A stretch of DNA of 64,000 nucleotides from Rugalucina vietnamica (taxonomy: Eukaryota > Mollusca > Bivalvia > Lucinida > Lucinidae): NCBI GenBank assembly GCA_964017185.1, contig OZ024874.1, positions 19,638,457 through 19,702,456 on the forward strand, given 5' to 3'. Below the pieces are notes generated by a model that was not told where the DNA came from, did not search any database, and was given only the letters and a program-made list of their open reading frames with translations. Every line of letters starts with the position of its first letter. Within the stretch, counting starts at the first letter, position 1. Shown piece after piece: positions 22,928 through 35,199 of the stretch. The position numbers and the translations under genes are program-made.

Positions 22928-25900
22928 GATCTATGATATTCAGTTATTGCTTAAAGGAAAAGTTTGCGAATTTTATCTAGAACTGATAGCAATCTACATG
23001 CATTTTCACATCCCCACGACGCCTTATCCTATCTACTGGGTAATACTATCATCAGCTTTGGTACATTGTACTATTATAGATACACAAACAAATTATTTCC
23101 GATGGGTACAATATGTGCTCCTCTTGTAGCTGAAATGTTTGTTCTGCTACGAAAGAGGTTTTAAGGCTTCCATTTCTTATGTTGCCGATGGTAGTGATGC
23201 TTCAAACTCGTCACTTTATGCATTGATGTTCTTTTGAACATTGAAAACCTTATTTTGAAGGGATGGTCAATCAGATTGATCCACCTGAATTACAGTTCAA
23301 CTATGATACGAACACCGAAATCCCCGTTTTGGATTTTTATCTTTCCACTGCCAATGGTTTACTTCATGGCCGCTTATTGGGAAACAGCTGCTCACTCGGC
23401 TTACGATATTTTTTCTTAGTATAAACACTTAAATGTCAATTTAGTTTTTTCCCACCCCTCGGTTTTTGGAATGGGAATTTCTTTCTGATTGTGCCAATCT
23501 CTGATCATTGCCTACTTGTACCTTTTCATCCACAATTTATATGAAAAAGGCTATGCCTTTGATGCAGTATATTATGGTAACATTCCTGTTGTTTCTTATT
23601 GCGTATACATTTTGCAGCTTATTTGGGTTGCTCGATCTGCAGTCATGTGACTAGACAACATAATGGCGGAAGTTGTTTGTATTTTAAAAGCAATTTTGTA
23701 CAAATATATTATTTACTATTCGTCATATTGTCATTTTACATTTATTATTGTTTTAAAATAATTTGAGCCGCGACGCGAGAAAACCGGTCTTCGGGGTTTC
23801 CGACCAGGTCCGACACAAACCGGCCTGTACAAGCTCAGAAAAGAGCTAGAAGCTTGAAATTTCGGATTTAAGTAGAAGAGGAATTGTACTATCCGAGTAG
23901 CGAAAACAAAGGCGCTGATCAGCTTCGCGGTTACCGCGAAGCTGATCTGCGCCTTTGTTTTCGCCTAGGCAAAAATCCGGTTTTCTCACGATGCGGCTCA
24001 TTTGTGCTATAACATGTAAGTCCACAATTAACTTCAATGTAACTATTTTGCTTAAAGCTGTTAGTAACCTTAGCTTATTGGTTCAAGTGCTAAGCGAATT
24101 TTGAACAAGCATTTGTTCTTCAAACAACTGAAAATATCTTCTACAGTTGGTTAAGGATTATGTGGAACACACACCCTGAGCTATTAAAATAGTGAAGAAT
24201 TTAATATTCTCTTAACTAAAATTGCAGTCGAGTAGGGCAAAGTACATAATAAAGTTGGTTCTAAATCTATCTGGCGCATCGTTATTAGATACATAATTAT
24301 GTATTTATAATAAGGTAGCATCTGTTCCGCAATTGTTTTTAAGATTCAATAAAATCTGGATTAACTTCAGATTATTGATGATTCAGAACACACACTCTGT
24401 TCCATTAAGTTAAAGAGTCCAACATGCTCTTGTAGACGGGGTTGTCTGGTACTTAAGTACATGTAATCATTACTCTCATTACCTTGCATATCGTTTTTTT
24501 TATATTCAATTTAACGCCCCTTTTAAGATTATGCAGCTCATATGAGACGCACCAATCAGGTGGGGCAAAACCGGGATAACCCTGAGAAAAACCACCTGAC
24601 ACTCCCGCAAACAGAACTTGGCTTGTCTCATATGTGCTCCAAGTGGGGCTCGAACCCACACCAGGTACAGCGGTGAGATGATCGAATGATTAAGTGCGGT
24701 AATGAAATATCAGCGCTCTTCACCACTCGGCCACGGGGGCCGCCATAACGTGATTAGATATGCTGCCAGTTTACTCATGAATGGATATATAAGAGAAAAA
24801 ATGACCAGGCAATCCCGTCACGTAACTGTGTTAAAATACTCTCAAAACATGAAACAAAAATTGTGCTCGATTCTTACAATGGTAAGTTAATATTTATGAT
24901 GAAAAACGTCAAACATAAAAATCTGGTTTATTTCAATACTTCTAGACGGGTAAAGTTGAATAAACAGTAAGACAGGTTCTAGAATACAACTACGTACTCT
25001 GCATATAATTGAAACAAGTTGGAATATGATACGTACGATATATCTATAAAAATGTAGAAGAAGAGTACCAGTTTAACCAAATGCACCTTCATACAACCTT
25101 GCATGCCATTCATGTCTATAAGAGTTCCCCGCAGCACCTGTCTCATACCTGTTTCAGGTCAATAATGCACGCTCACTATTGATAACATACACAGTCAAGG
25201 AAAAATCAAACAAGAATATGATAAACATACATACATAAAATTTCCAGTGGTACATAAATAATGTATAGCATTGGACCTGGCATAAAATATGTTCAAGAAA
25301 GGTCAGCCCTAATACACACTGGCGACTTTCTCCACCAATCTCCCCCAATTTTGGGGTTCTCATTTTCGTTTTATCTCAACAGCTCTTGCAGTTAAATTAG
25401 CTTCAGTTTAAATCTACTTATAAGACAGGTAGTATTACAGCCAGTCTGCTGCTTTTAACATCACTCTTTAACTATCATGTAGTTACATATAAACAAATCA
25501 CTGCTGATTCCATGATATATGACCAGTTTATCAAAACACTCTTGCAGAGAAGTGTAGAGCTCTAGATAAGTCAAATTGGAGAAAGTCGTCTGTCTGAATA
25601 ATTTGGTTGATCATCTATTGAAACAGCTGTGATAATAAACCTATATTGATGTTCTAGAAGATAAGTAATAATTGAACTGATTTATCTGGCATTTTCCAGG
25701 TATGCATGAGACAGTGTATTTGATAGGGCGATCAAATTTAGATAAACATTTTAATTTAGATAAGCTGGAGACCGTATAAAATCTTTCCACCCTTAATCCA
25801 GATTATACTTTCGTTTTGGCCCTTCGATGATGATCATGGGGACGACTGTGGAATAAAACAATTTATAAAATTATAAGATCCATTTTCTAAACTTATGATA

Positions 25901-28703
25901 AATGATTGTAATTTATAGTAATTTAAGCCAGTTTTTGTAGACTGTGGTGTTAAAAGTTGTCAGTTACAGTTATTTTTTTTTTTTTTTTTTTTTTTTTGTA
26001 GTTTTGTTTAGGTTCACTTATGATATTATCAGTTGTTTTAGAGGTACCACAGGTATTGTTGTTTGGGATCAATGATTGATGACAATGTTTTGATGGCTGG
26101 ACCATATTCCATCTGCAGGTGTCATTTATTCAATAAACATGGGTAGTACGACTGCTACTTTAGAATTTACCTCTTTAAACGTAACCTCTGTCTTTGTCAT
26201 CTTCCTTCATTTATATCATAATGGTTCTTATCATTTCAGCACTAACAGTGAGATATCTGACAGGAAGGTTTATCGGGGACTACAACTCGGAAGTTGGTAG
26301 GTTTATGTTTGCTCAAATCTGAAAGCTATATTGCATTATTTATAAAATATCAATGTACAACGTAAATGCAATTTAACATCATAGATTTGATCATAATTAT
26401 TATGTCAGTGTTCAAGTTTGTTTCATATTTGTTAAGAATCATTAAGTTTTAATACCAAGGTTTGAATAAGCCATGTTTTATTCTGTTCTATTCTGTATTC
26501 TTTGCTTATTCTATTCTATTCTTTTCTGTTCTATTTTTTTTCTATTATTTGCTAGTCTATTATTAGGCTATTCTATTCTATTCTAAATCAATATATTCTA
26601 TTCTACATTTCATCTTTGTTGTATTGACAATAAAAGGTACAAACATTTTCTCAGAAAAAAAAAAAAAAAAAAAAAAAAAACTGATCGTAATCTAATTTCT
26701 CGATTAGTCGAACGCATCACTGTATCGTTTCAGAGATGCTGTACAGTCATAACACAACATTAGATGGTAAACACGTGGCCATACACATTCTAGACACTTT
26801 AGGCCAGGTAAGGTACAAATTCCCAGATAAAAGGAAATGGCAAAACATTTGCGTTCCAATCCGACTTAGATTAAGATTTCTATCTATTTTATACATCTTC
26901 CTGCATTTTAAATGCTACGTAGTTCCATTCTACAAAAACATTGCATGACACCATGTCATTAATCTGTTCTCGTAGGAGTCAGTCTTCGACCAATTATACC
27001 AAATGCACGACTTCTTTCTTTTGAAAAGATACGAAGGTGAAATTAGTTTCATTTGGTTGTCATTGTCACTTGAAATGTTTATCAATGAGTATGCAAGAAC
27101 AAACTTAAAATCAGGATAATATGGTCTAAACATTTTGACTGGGGTTTTCATTGTGTTGGCAAATAATTCAGACACTTATATCAACTTCTAGAATATTCGC
27201 CCGTTTACACATCGAAATATCGTTAAAAGCTGAAGTCATTCCTGGTGTAAAAGAACCAGTTTAAAGCAGTTAAGAAGTACATTTCCACCCTAGTTCATTC
27301 TACCACTAGCACTGTTGCCTAAAATGTGGGACTATAAATCTAATCAATAGCCTTTCGTTATTACTGGATCTGACAACCTATATTACTTTACTTGCGGGTG
27401 GTGCCATGCTACCAACGTAATCAAAACTATTCACAAAGCTAGTTTAAAGTACATAAAATGAAAATAGCTGAAAATATGTTCAAATTCATGTTTCACGTAA
27501 TTTCAGTAATGAGTTCGATGTGTTATGTCAGTCGTAATTGCTTTGTATATCTTAAAACAGTCAAAGTATAATTTATAATTACCAATAAAACTCGAGACTG
27601 CTGTGAGATTAATTCAATTGACCTAGGTCAAAAAAGAAATTGTTTCGATTGAGTCTTAATACAAACATCCAGCTCATTTAATGAGACCAGCCAGATACAT
27701 TGGTATGAAAATTATTGAAACTTTTACAGCTAGAGCTAAACTGAACTTATGAAGCAGGTCGAAGCAGCCATTCTGTTATCTACATGTATATACCTAGATA
27801 TTATTTCACCACAGGCTGAAACAAAAATAATTAAAGATACAATATAATACGTTTTGAAACCAATGAATCACCATTTTTGCATATCAATAGATAATAGATG
27901 ATAACATTCTTACAAGAAGACATTTTACAACGAATAAAATAAATGAACAAAAGCTTGAAAACCATTTACTTTAATTGATCGTGTATGTTTGTGCATCTGT
28001 GATTTTATAGTATTGGAAACATTAGCTTTACTCCAACTAGGACATCTGCGAGTGAATTCTTTTGATAACCGAAACGTTTATTTCCTATGGCGTATTTACA
28101 GGAATCGTAATTCTTTCTACTTTCATTTGTACACTGGGTAGACCTACAACTACAAATATACTAACTATCTTGTGTGCGATCACGTTTTACAACATAGTTG
28201 ACACTATTATTTTAAATATTATCTAATAACTGCTTTATTTTCATATTCTTCTCCAGACCATAAAGGCGGATATCAGTACCGAACAAGTCCTATGGGCAGA
28301 TGGTGTGTTTCTAGTTTATGCCATAAACAATAAAGAAAGTTTTGAACTTGCTACGAGCATTCTAGAGGATATCCAACAAATGAAAAGTGGGGACCACGCT
28401 ACAGTTGCATTGATAGCCAATAAAAGTGATCTTATAGACCGAAAACAGGTTTCAGATACCGAGGTTACAAGAGTGTGTGCGGAATATGGCGACGTTTTAT
28501 TCTTCGAGACTTCTGCAAGTGAAAGTAATTCCAGTGTTGTTGATGCGTTCATTGTGGCAAGTAGACAGATTAGACTGGTTAATAAGAAAAGAGAGAAATT
28601 GACAAAGTTCATGTCAAATCCGGCAGTAGCCGCAAAGCTTCAGATACAACAATCGTGGAAGAACTTGGAGAAGAGTTGGAGGGCACGGACTTCAACGCTG
28701 TAA
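22745..28703 (+). CDS. Ras-like small GTPase (RERG/RASL type), copy B
   Basis: Exons 22745-22883, 26240-26296, 26734-26807 and 28257-28703, same phases and lengths as copy A, 238 residues. G1 GMRGAGKT, G3 DTLGQ, G4 NKSD and G5 TSAS are intact. It differs from A at few positions: LLNG and GQRN in exon 1, HTTKE for HPTKE, HVAIHIL in exon 3, VLFFE and FIVAS in exon 4. Glu replaces the switch I Thr, and no CAAX box is present. Exon 4 and its introns are nearly identical to A, but exon 1 is the most divergent of the three. The exon 1 donor is GTAAAT, followed at once by a TTTA tract. A retroelement tail sits just upstream, so expression could differ from A and C. All exons remain open, so it is probably functional. 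Confidence 0.86.
22886..22928. repeat. (TTTA)n microsatellite at the exon 1 donor of copy B
   Basis: About ten TTTA units begin three bases after the donor GT. Copy A has a shorter, interrupted version; copy C starts its intron with GTATTTATTTACAC. Confidence 0.85.
23090..23650 (+). pseudogene. Reverse-transcriptase fragment, intron 1 of copy B, with nested tail insertion
   Basis: The plus strand reads MGTICAPLVAEMF, PYFEGMVNQIDPPEL and IPVLDFYLSTANGLLHG, is interrupted, then resumes near 23527 as IHNLYEKGYAFDAVYY and YILQLIWVARSAVM. The interruption (about 23360-23520) is a 5'-truncated 3' tail of a related element (GGCCGCTTATTGGG...ACTTGTACCTT) flanked by TTCAT on both sides. Copy A shows the uninterrupted site. 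Confidence 0.65.
23765..23999 (+). mobile_element. AWTT-family MITE, unit B copy
   Basis: Apparently base-for-base identical to 7747-7981, with ATTT on both sides, at the orthologous place in intron 1. Confidence 0.85.
24540..24746 (-). repeat. tRNA Leu/Ser-like SINE, unit B copy
   Basis: Counterpart of 11028-11222 with a perfect B box (GGGTTCGAGCCCC on the minus strand) and A box GTGGCCGAGTGG. The tail reads CACCTGACACTCCCGC on the plus strand. Not a functional tRNA, because the region between A and B boxes is too long and does not fold cleanly. Confidence 0.7.
25976..25997. repeat. Poly(T) tract, intron 1 of B
   Basis: A T run of about 22 bases; the A counterpart near 14722 has only about six T. 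Confidence 0.9.
26655..26680. repeat. Poly(A) tract upstream of exon 3 of B
   Basis: A run of 26 A bases, 53 bases before exon 3; absent from A at about 15350. Confidence 0.9.
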
Positions 28704-29935
28704 TACACGTTTTTGAAGAGGATATGTAAAATTGTACATGCATTTGATATGATCTCGTTACTTTCCGAAGACTAAGTTGATTCCAGTGGGTTACTTGGCA
28801 ACTTTTACAGTGTAATTTGATTTGATATATATTGTCTAGGCTCACAAATTTCGTCAAGTGACATAAGCGGCACTTTTAAATTGAAAAATGATTTTTTGTT
28901 GAAGGCACCATGGATAGTCTTGAATAGTAGGGAAGTTACTTGATTTAGTTTTTCTGAAGATGTATTTTAAAAATATTCTTAGGAGTTGTGTCTGGGCGTT
29001 AACGTGGAAATTCCTGAATAGCAAATGGAACAAGGTTTATTCTTTACGTGAAGGCATGATTTTTTTTTCATTCCAAATGGCGACGTTACAAGCTTTGGTA
29101 AATAAACTTCTCTAATCGATCAGAAATACCATGCAGTAAATTCTTTCTTCTACTTCTACGAATGCTTTAAAATATTCGTCAGTAGGGCTTGTCATTGTAT
29201 TTGCTTGTGTTAATTAATGATGTTTTTCTTCTGCGAGACAGATGTAGGCCTTATATAATTCATGATTATTTTTCTCGTAAAACCAGACTTGAATTGATTA
29301 CGTAACTCTGCTGACAGACAGCAGTCATGCAATTTACAAATTATATGTTTATCAATGCCATAGTTATGCACCATCTGTTTCTTGTAAATGACTGATGTTT
29401 TAATCTCTCTACCTATGTTGCAACCTGTGTTCATTTTATTTCATTTGTTTCAAACAAGCACATAGGAATAAACTTGGGCTCATGCAGTTGCAAATATCAA
29501 TCCTTGCCGAAGTCTAGTTTTCGAAAATGTTTACAAAGGAATAGAAGAAAATGCTGTCAGAATCTATTGACAGCATATTGTATAGATTCATAAATTGTAT
29601 GTATTTTTCACAGCAAATCCACAAATTAATTTTGAAAACTCTAAAAGTGAAATAAGAAAAATCGAAGGTCCATGAAGAATCGCACAAATGCGTTACCAGT
29701 TCCCAATCACCCGGCGGAACGACATGTGAAACACTGCTTCGCCACGCTCTCGCTCTCGAGTTGATTAATGTGCTTGCACTTGCCTTAGCCATACATGTCA
29801 ATGAAAAAGACGAGTTCTTTCTAGAAAAATACGATTTGACTGTTCATAAACAGGTAATGATACAAAAATAATAGAATGGTGTGTGATGAATGAAAGGAAA
29901 GAATGTTATTGATGTGCTTCCCGATCGCAACATAA
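28704..29935. other. 3' flank/UTR of copy B
   Basis: Counterpart of 17626-18889, with AATAAA at 29467-29472. The block 29655-29855 reads on the plus strand as VHEESHKCVTSS, ETLLRHALALELI and DEFFLEKYDLTVHKQ before a donor-like CAG/GTAATG. The A counterpart diverges by amino-acid changes and stops, so selection for protein is not supported. Confidence 0.45.
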
Positions 29936-32900
29936 GTAACATAGGTAGAAAGCAATGGAATGCCTTGTGCGTTATTCAGAACTTTAATCAACCTAGTGAT
30001 TATCTATATACTCTTAAAAATATTCACACCTTAAATGAATGAGCTTGGCGTCAAACGATTCAAATGGTCGGCGAGTTGTGCTTTAAATTTGCCTTTTTTC
30101 TAGTGATTTTGGTGAATGATATTCATGTTAAACAAAGGTAGATGCCTGTATTAGGAAACAAAGCTTCTACGGATGAAATGCTTTACATCCATCCACATTG
30201 ACAGAGCCCTGTGCGAATATATGCACTTACAGTACCATTATCTGGCTGTCTGTTGATATACAAGTAATGTTCTATTTTAAGCAAAGTAGTAGTATTTTCG
30301 TTAAAGACAAGACATACCTCAAAAGCAAATAGACATACCCACCAAATATCAACTGAGTTACTACAAAATTGTCAGCTTTTAGTTTCAAATATAATTGATA
30401 TGTTTACTTTTACATTTTGTCATAAACATTTAAGTACGGTATTCAGTGTAAGAACCGCATTGGTACACTGTATAAGAAAATGTATGAAGATCAGTTTGAG
30501 AAAACAATTAAAAACACGTTTTAACTAAAAATTGTCAATTTTACAGTTGAAATATGGCAGAATGTTGCAAAAAATTATTATCCTAATGTAACTTACCGAA
30601 ACTAAGTCAGTATACATTATTTGAAGTTTCTGTTGCTTGATTGTTTTAATGTTTATCTTAACCATTACCTGAGTATTTGATTCCATTTGTCTTAACCAGA
30701 TCTTAGTAATTAACAGGGATATATGCATTTGCAAGCTATAAATCATAATGTGATGACAAGATATTGGCAGGTCTATCCCCGGATCTATCTTATCTGTCGT
30801 GTATCAGAATCATACTGTTTGTAATCAAATCAGACAGAAGAGCATATTAGAAAATAATATTTGTTTGAACTAACTGGCGCCGACCAAAGCCAATCTTGCG
30901 CATATAACGCAGTTGGTGCAAAAGGGCGGTCTTTGATGATTAAATGTTCGTTAATAATAACAATTTTTCTATATTTGTTTCTTTATCGTTGTTAGCTGCA
31001 TTTGCATTTGTGATAAAAGGAGCTGCAAGGGCTCACGGCTCACGGTCGAACCATATGTCATATACACCGTGCTTTGGCACAGTTTGTAAATATTATCAGA
31101 ATATTGCTAGACGTTGATGCAACAGAATAAGACAGTTTTATTAGACATTCATCCAATTCTGAAAGTTAATGTTGAAACGTTTTTGCATATCAACATGCAT
31201 ACTAGCATGCATAAGCTGATGTCACCCGTTGGGCTTGTGATTTGGATGTGATTTGATGCTTGGCTTTCCCACGCATCCACGCACGCACACACACACACAC
31301 ACGCACGTACACACACCTGTAACCCTTCAGCTTGATGTAAGTAGGTATATATGTATACACTAGACAGGCTAAAGATCCATTTGAAGGAAAGACACGGGGG
31401 GGGGGGGCGAGGGCAACCTCGAACGATTAGAAAATGGAAAGCTAAAATCAGTTGGGTGAAATAGGCCCTGAACAAAAAGCGCTTTAACATGTTAAACCAC
31501 ATGACAAGCACATATGCTAAAACAAAATTCTACGATTCTATAGAACAACTGAAAGTAACTTGTTTTCTATTTAGGCCAAACCAGTTACTACATCATTAAT
31601 ATGAGGTAGAATGTTTTGTTCTGGGTCAAAACAAATCATTATATCTGGAGACTGTATAACCACTGTTTCCTATGTTAGATAATAAATGCCTTCATCTATT
31701 CTTCTTGGGTTTCTTTTCTCATAATATTATTGACAGAAACTGACAACAAAACTATTACCAGAACATGGTTTGCATAACAGTTTTAGTTGCTACCATGAAT
31801 GTAAGTAAATGAAAACGAGGAAAACCGCATTTCTATAATGTTAGAAATTAGATGATAAATAATATCATATAAGAGTTACGATTATGCTATTACTTACCTT
31901 CATACTCTAGGCGTTTGCAGAGGTGTTCCAACCATGTATCATGTCTATCGGAAAATTATTTAAATTTTATGAGATACAGTATAGTCTATTTGTTGCGTAT
32001 GGATAATGACATTTGTATCAATCAAAGTAATTCAAATGGAATTTTCTCTATAGTTTAACAAACTTGCTTCTGGTAATGGTTTTTCACAGAAACATTATTT
32101 TGTGTCAAAATCTTAATCTTAGTTTGTCCAAATAGAACATGCAAAACAAATGAAAATCGGTCAGCAGATAATTTTTGAATGGCATAGGGATTCCGCATCG
32201 GCAAGGGAGGTAAACCATAATCCTGAAAATAGATACTTTTCGAAAATTTTCACTTAACCATGAAGATTTTGTCTCATGTTAGTCATTTGTATCATTTTAT
32301 GATGATTAGAGCAATCATAATGAAATACTAAAAATTATATTTTTTTTTTTGCAGGAAAATGTTTACCTCCTCTCTATGAGACAAAGAAATTCCCATTGAA
32401 AGAAATGGTTTTGACTAGAACTTTTTTCTTTTTACACCGATTCAAAATTTTCAAAATGTTAGCTGTACAGATTGCAACAAACTTAATGTGCAATTGTTCT
32501 AAGAAAATATTTTATTTTAAATTACATTTTAGTTACTCTGTTTGGTGGTACTTTTCTAGTGGAACAACATGCACAGTTTGTTAAATAATTGGTACATTGT
32601 ACGAATTCCAGCAGTCATATCCTTGAATAACTTAGAAAATATCGCTAGAAACTATTTTGGCTAATACTGAAACGAACATTGTACAGTATATATATGAGTA
32701 TTCTATTAAACATTATTGTAATATAAGCTCTGTTCAAATAGCATCGTTTGTTCAAATTGCATCTTAAAACATGATGAGTCTTTGACATGCTGTGAAATTA
32801 ATGATTGCTAAGTTGCAGTAACAGCAAAACAGATAATACCAGGCAAGCAAAAGAACCGTAATTGTACGATAATATCATCTAAATACACAGACATGAAAAA

Positions 32901-33324
32901 GACGTGTCTGTCTGAGTTATGAATTAGAGATAGGAGAAAAATGAATGCTTAAGATGTTGGATTAATAGCAGGTACATGCTGAAGTACTTTGTTGTTAAAC
33001 AAAGGGTAAACACCTGTATTTAACTAGTAAAAAAGAAGAAATATTGAAATAATACCTTGATATCATTTGCAGGAATACGCAGCTAGATGAAGGTGTCATT
33101 TTCATTTTTTTCTTTCCTGTGAAGCATGGAAATAGGTGAATTATTGAAATTATGAAGGCAAAAGGAAGTATATGGATATACGGTCTTATATTACGGTGTC
33201 GCTGCGTATATAATTAATGTACATCTGAAGAAAACTGGAGGAAACAGCATATTTATTTAAAATACAGTATAGTTATTAAGTTTTGTTGGAAACTACGTGT
33301 TTTGTGCACCAAGTGTAATTGATA
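29936..33324. repeat. 5' flank of tandem unit C
   Basis: Very close to 1-1561 plus 4475-6463, without the LINE, the long TA tract or the 6257 insertion. It carries minus-strand relic blocks at 31538-31714 and 31898-31952. An (AC)n run is at 31282-31313 and a G run at 31397-31407. It ends with the copy C upstream region, which has no recognisable recent insertion. Confidence 0.65.
31538..31714 (-). pseudogene. Relic coding block in unit C, minus strand
   Basis: Counterpart of 4487-4663: RNPRRIDEGIYY, stop, ETVVIQSPDIM, FDPEQNILPHINDVVTGLA, a second stop, then IENKLLSVVL and the shared terminal stop. Same interpretation as for A and B. Confidence 0.4.
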
Positions 33325-34347
33325 ATGTCGTTCGAACTTCTGGATGGTATTCGAACCAACGGTCAGAAGAACCCGAAAGCTGCCCTGGATCAGAAGCACA
33401 GTCACCACCCAACGAAAGAAATCAATATTCTGGTTCTTGGCATGAGAGGGGCAGGTAAAACAGGTATTTATTTACACATTTTATTTGAAATATGAACCGT
33501 AAAACGTAATTCTATTTATTTAGATTTACATACAGTCATGTACTTCTGATGCATAGTCTTAATGAATCTATAGAAAAATGAAATGCAGTTCATAGTTCCA
33601 TAAACAACATCGTGTCACGCAACGTCACATGATCTATCGTCATAAAAACATGGCTCTCACCACTGTGATTTGCAAACATCATGACGTCATCGATGCAGTT
33701 TCACTGTTTAAACAAACACTTTGTTTACATTCAATATTTGCTTGCAAATGAGATCGACTTGATATTTTTTCACTGAACAAGCGATAGAGAGAAATGAATG
33801 TAAATATAAGCAATGAGTTTAGTTTTACTGATGTTCATGGAGCTATGAACCACAGTGGGTCGCTCGCCAAACTAACATGAATGAACCCTTTAATGAAATT
33901 CATTTCTTAAATAAGAAATTGTATGTAACTAATATACACATACATATGATTCAAAGATGCATGGCAACAGAGCTATTCCATTTTTCATATGGACAGGATA
34001 ATAACGGTAAATGAATGTAATTAGCACATTCTCGCACTCTAGCATTTGGGATAGCGTTCCTCATTGAAATAAGCAAAATATTTAAAGGATTTTAGTATAT
34101 ACTTCACACCACTACACCCTAAAACGCGGATGAGTCAATTTGTTTTTCATGCATCAACCTGACTAATACATGTAACATTATTACATTTTAAAATCAAATA
34201 CATGTATACGCGCTAATGGATTTAGTAATATGGTACTATATATTATTATACTTAAATCTTTTCATATTACAACTTCTTGATAAGTTAGATTCAGATCTTT
34301 ACAATTTTACAAAAATAATTTAAATCAAATGATAAATGCATAAAATG

Positions 34348-34391
<44 letters not shown>

Positions 34392-35165
34392 CGAATATTC
34401 GGGGGGAAAACTAATTCTATTTCATCTGCATTCTGTGATATCGTATACAATTTTTAGCTTTGGCAGCTTTGGCTCTCCCGTTTATATAAAAGTTTTCGGT
34501 ATCCTTATCCGGTTATAATGTTCGCAAGGTTTCGTCACTCATGACATTCAGATTTCGAAATTACTTTGCTAGAAAAAAAATATCTCGGATGTCACTGATG
34601 TGTTGAAACCAATTTTTTTGAATTATATACCATTAGTCATCGCGTCGTTTTACATTTGTTACTGCTATTAATCAATCATCAAAGGTCATCTCTACAAACT
34701 ATTTGCTCTTCTTGGAGCTATTGAAGAATACAGTATGGATATACTTCAGATGATTGAGAGGTCAACTGAAGAACACACACTCTGAGTTATTCAATACTGA
34801 AGCGTTCAACATGCTTTTCCATTCGCGTAGGGTTTTAATGTTTTCATCAGGATAACATGTCCGTGCAGTATATACTCCCTTAAACCCCACTATTATATAG
34901 AAAACTGGGGTATGCAAGGGTATGCCTATTTTTCTTATTTTGAGCAAAAATAAGAAAAATATCAAAACATTTCTAAATTAAATGAAATTTTAGATTTTAT
35001 ACAACCTAACAAATCTCTGTATATTGCATGGGCATATTTTCATAATGTGTACGAAATCGTACTATCATATTATCTTCTACATCGTTATTAGATACATACG
35101 TACTTTAATTGGATCGCATGTGTTGCTTAAAAATGAATACAATCCGGATTATTGGTGAAACAGAA

Positions 35166-35199
<34 letters not shown>

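Noticed and set aside
31149..31511. 120-codon Cys/Val-rich minus-strand frame
   Set aside because: Runs over an (AC)n repeat and G run in non-conserved flank; the A counterpart is not open.
34336..34518. Lys-rich reading frame
   Set aside because: Created by a 39-base A run.
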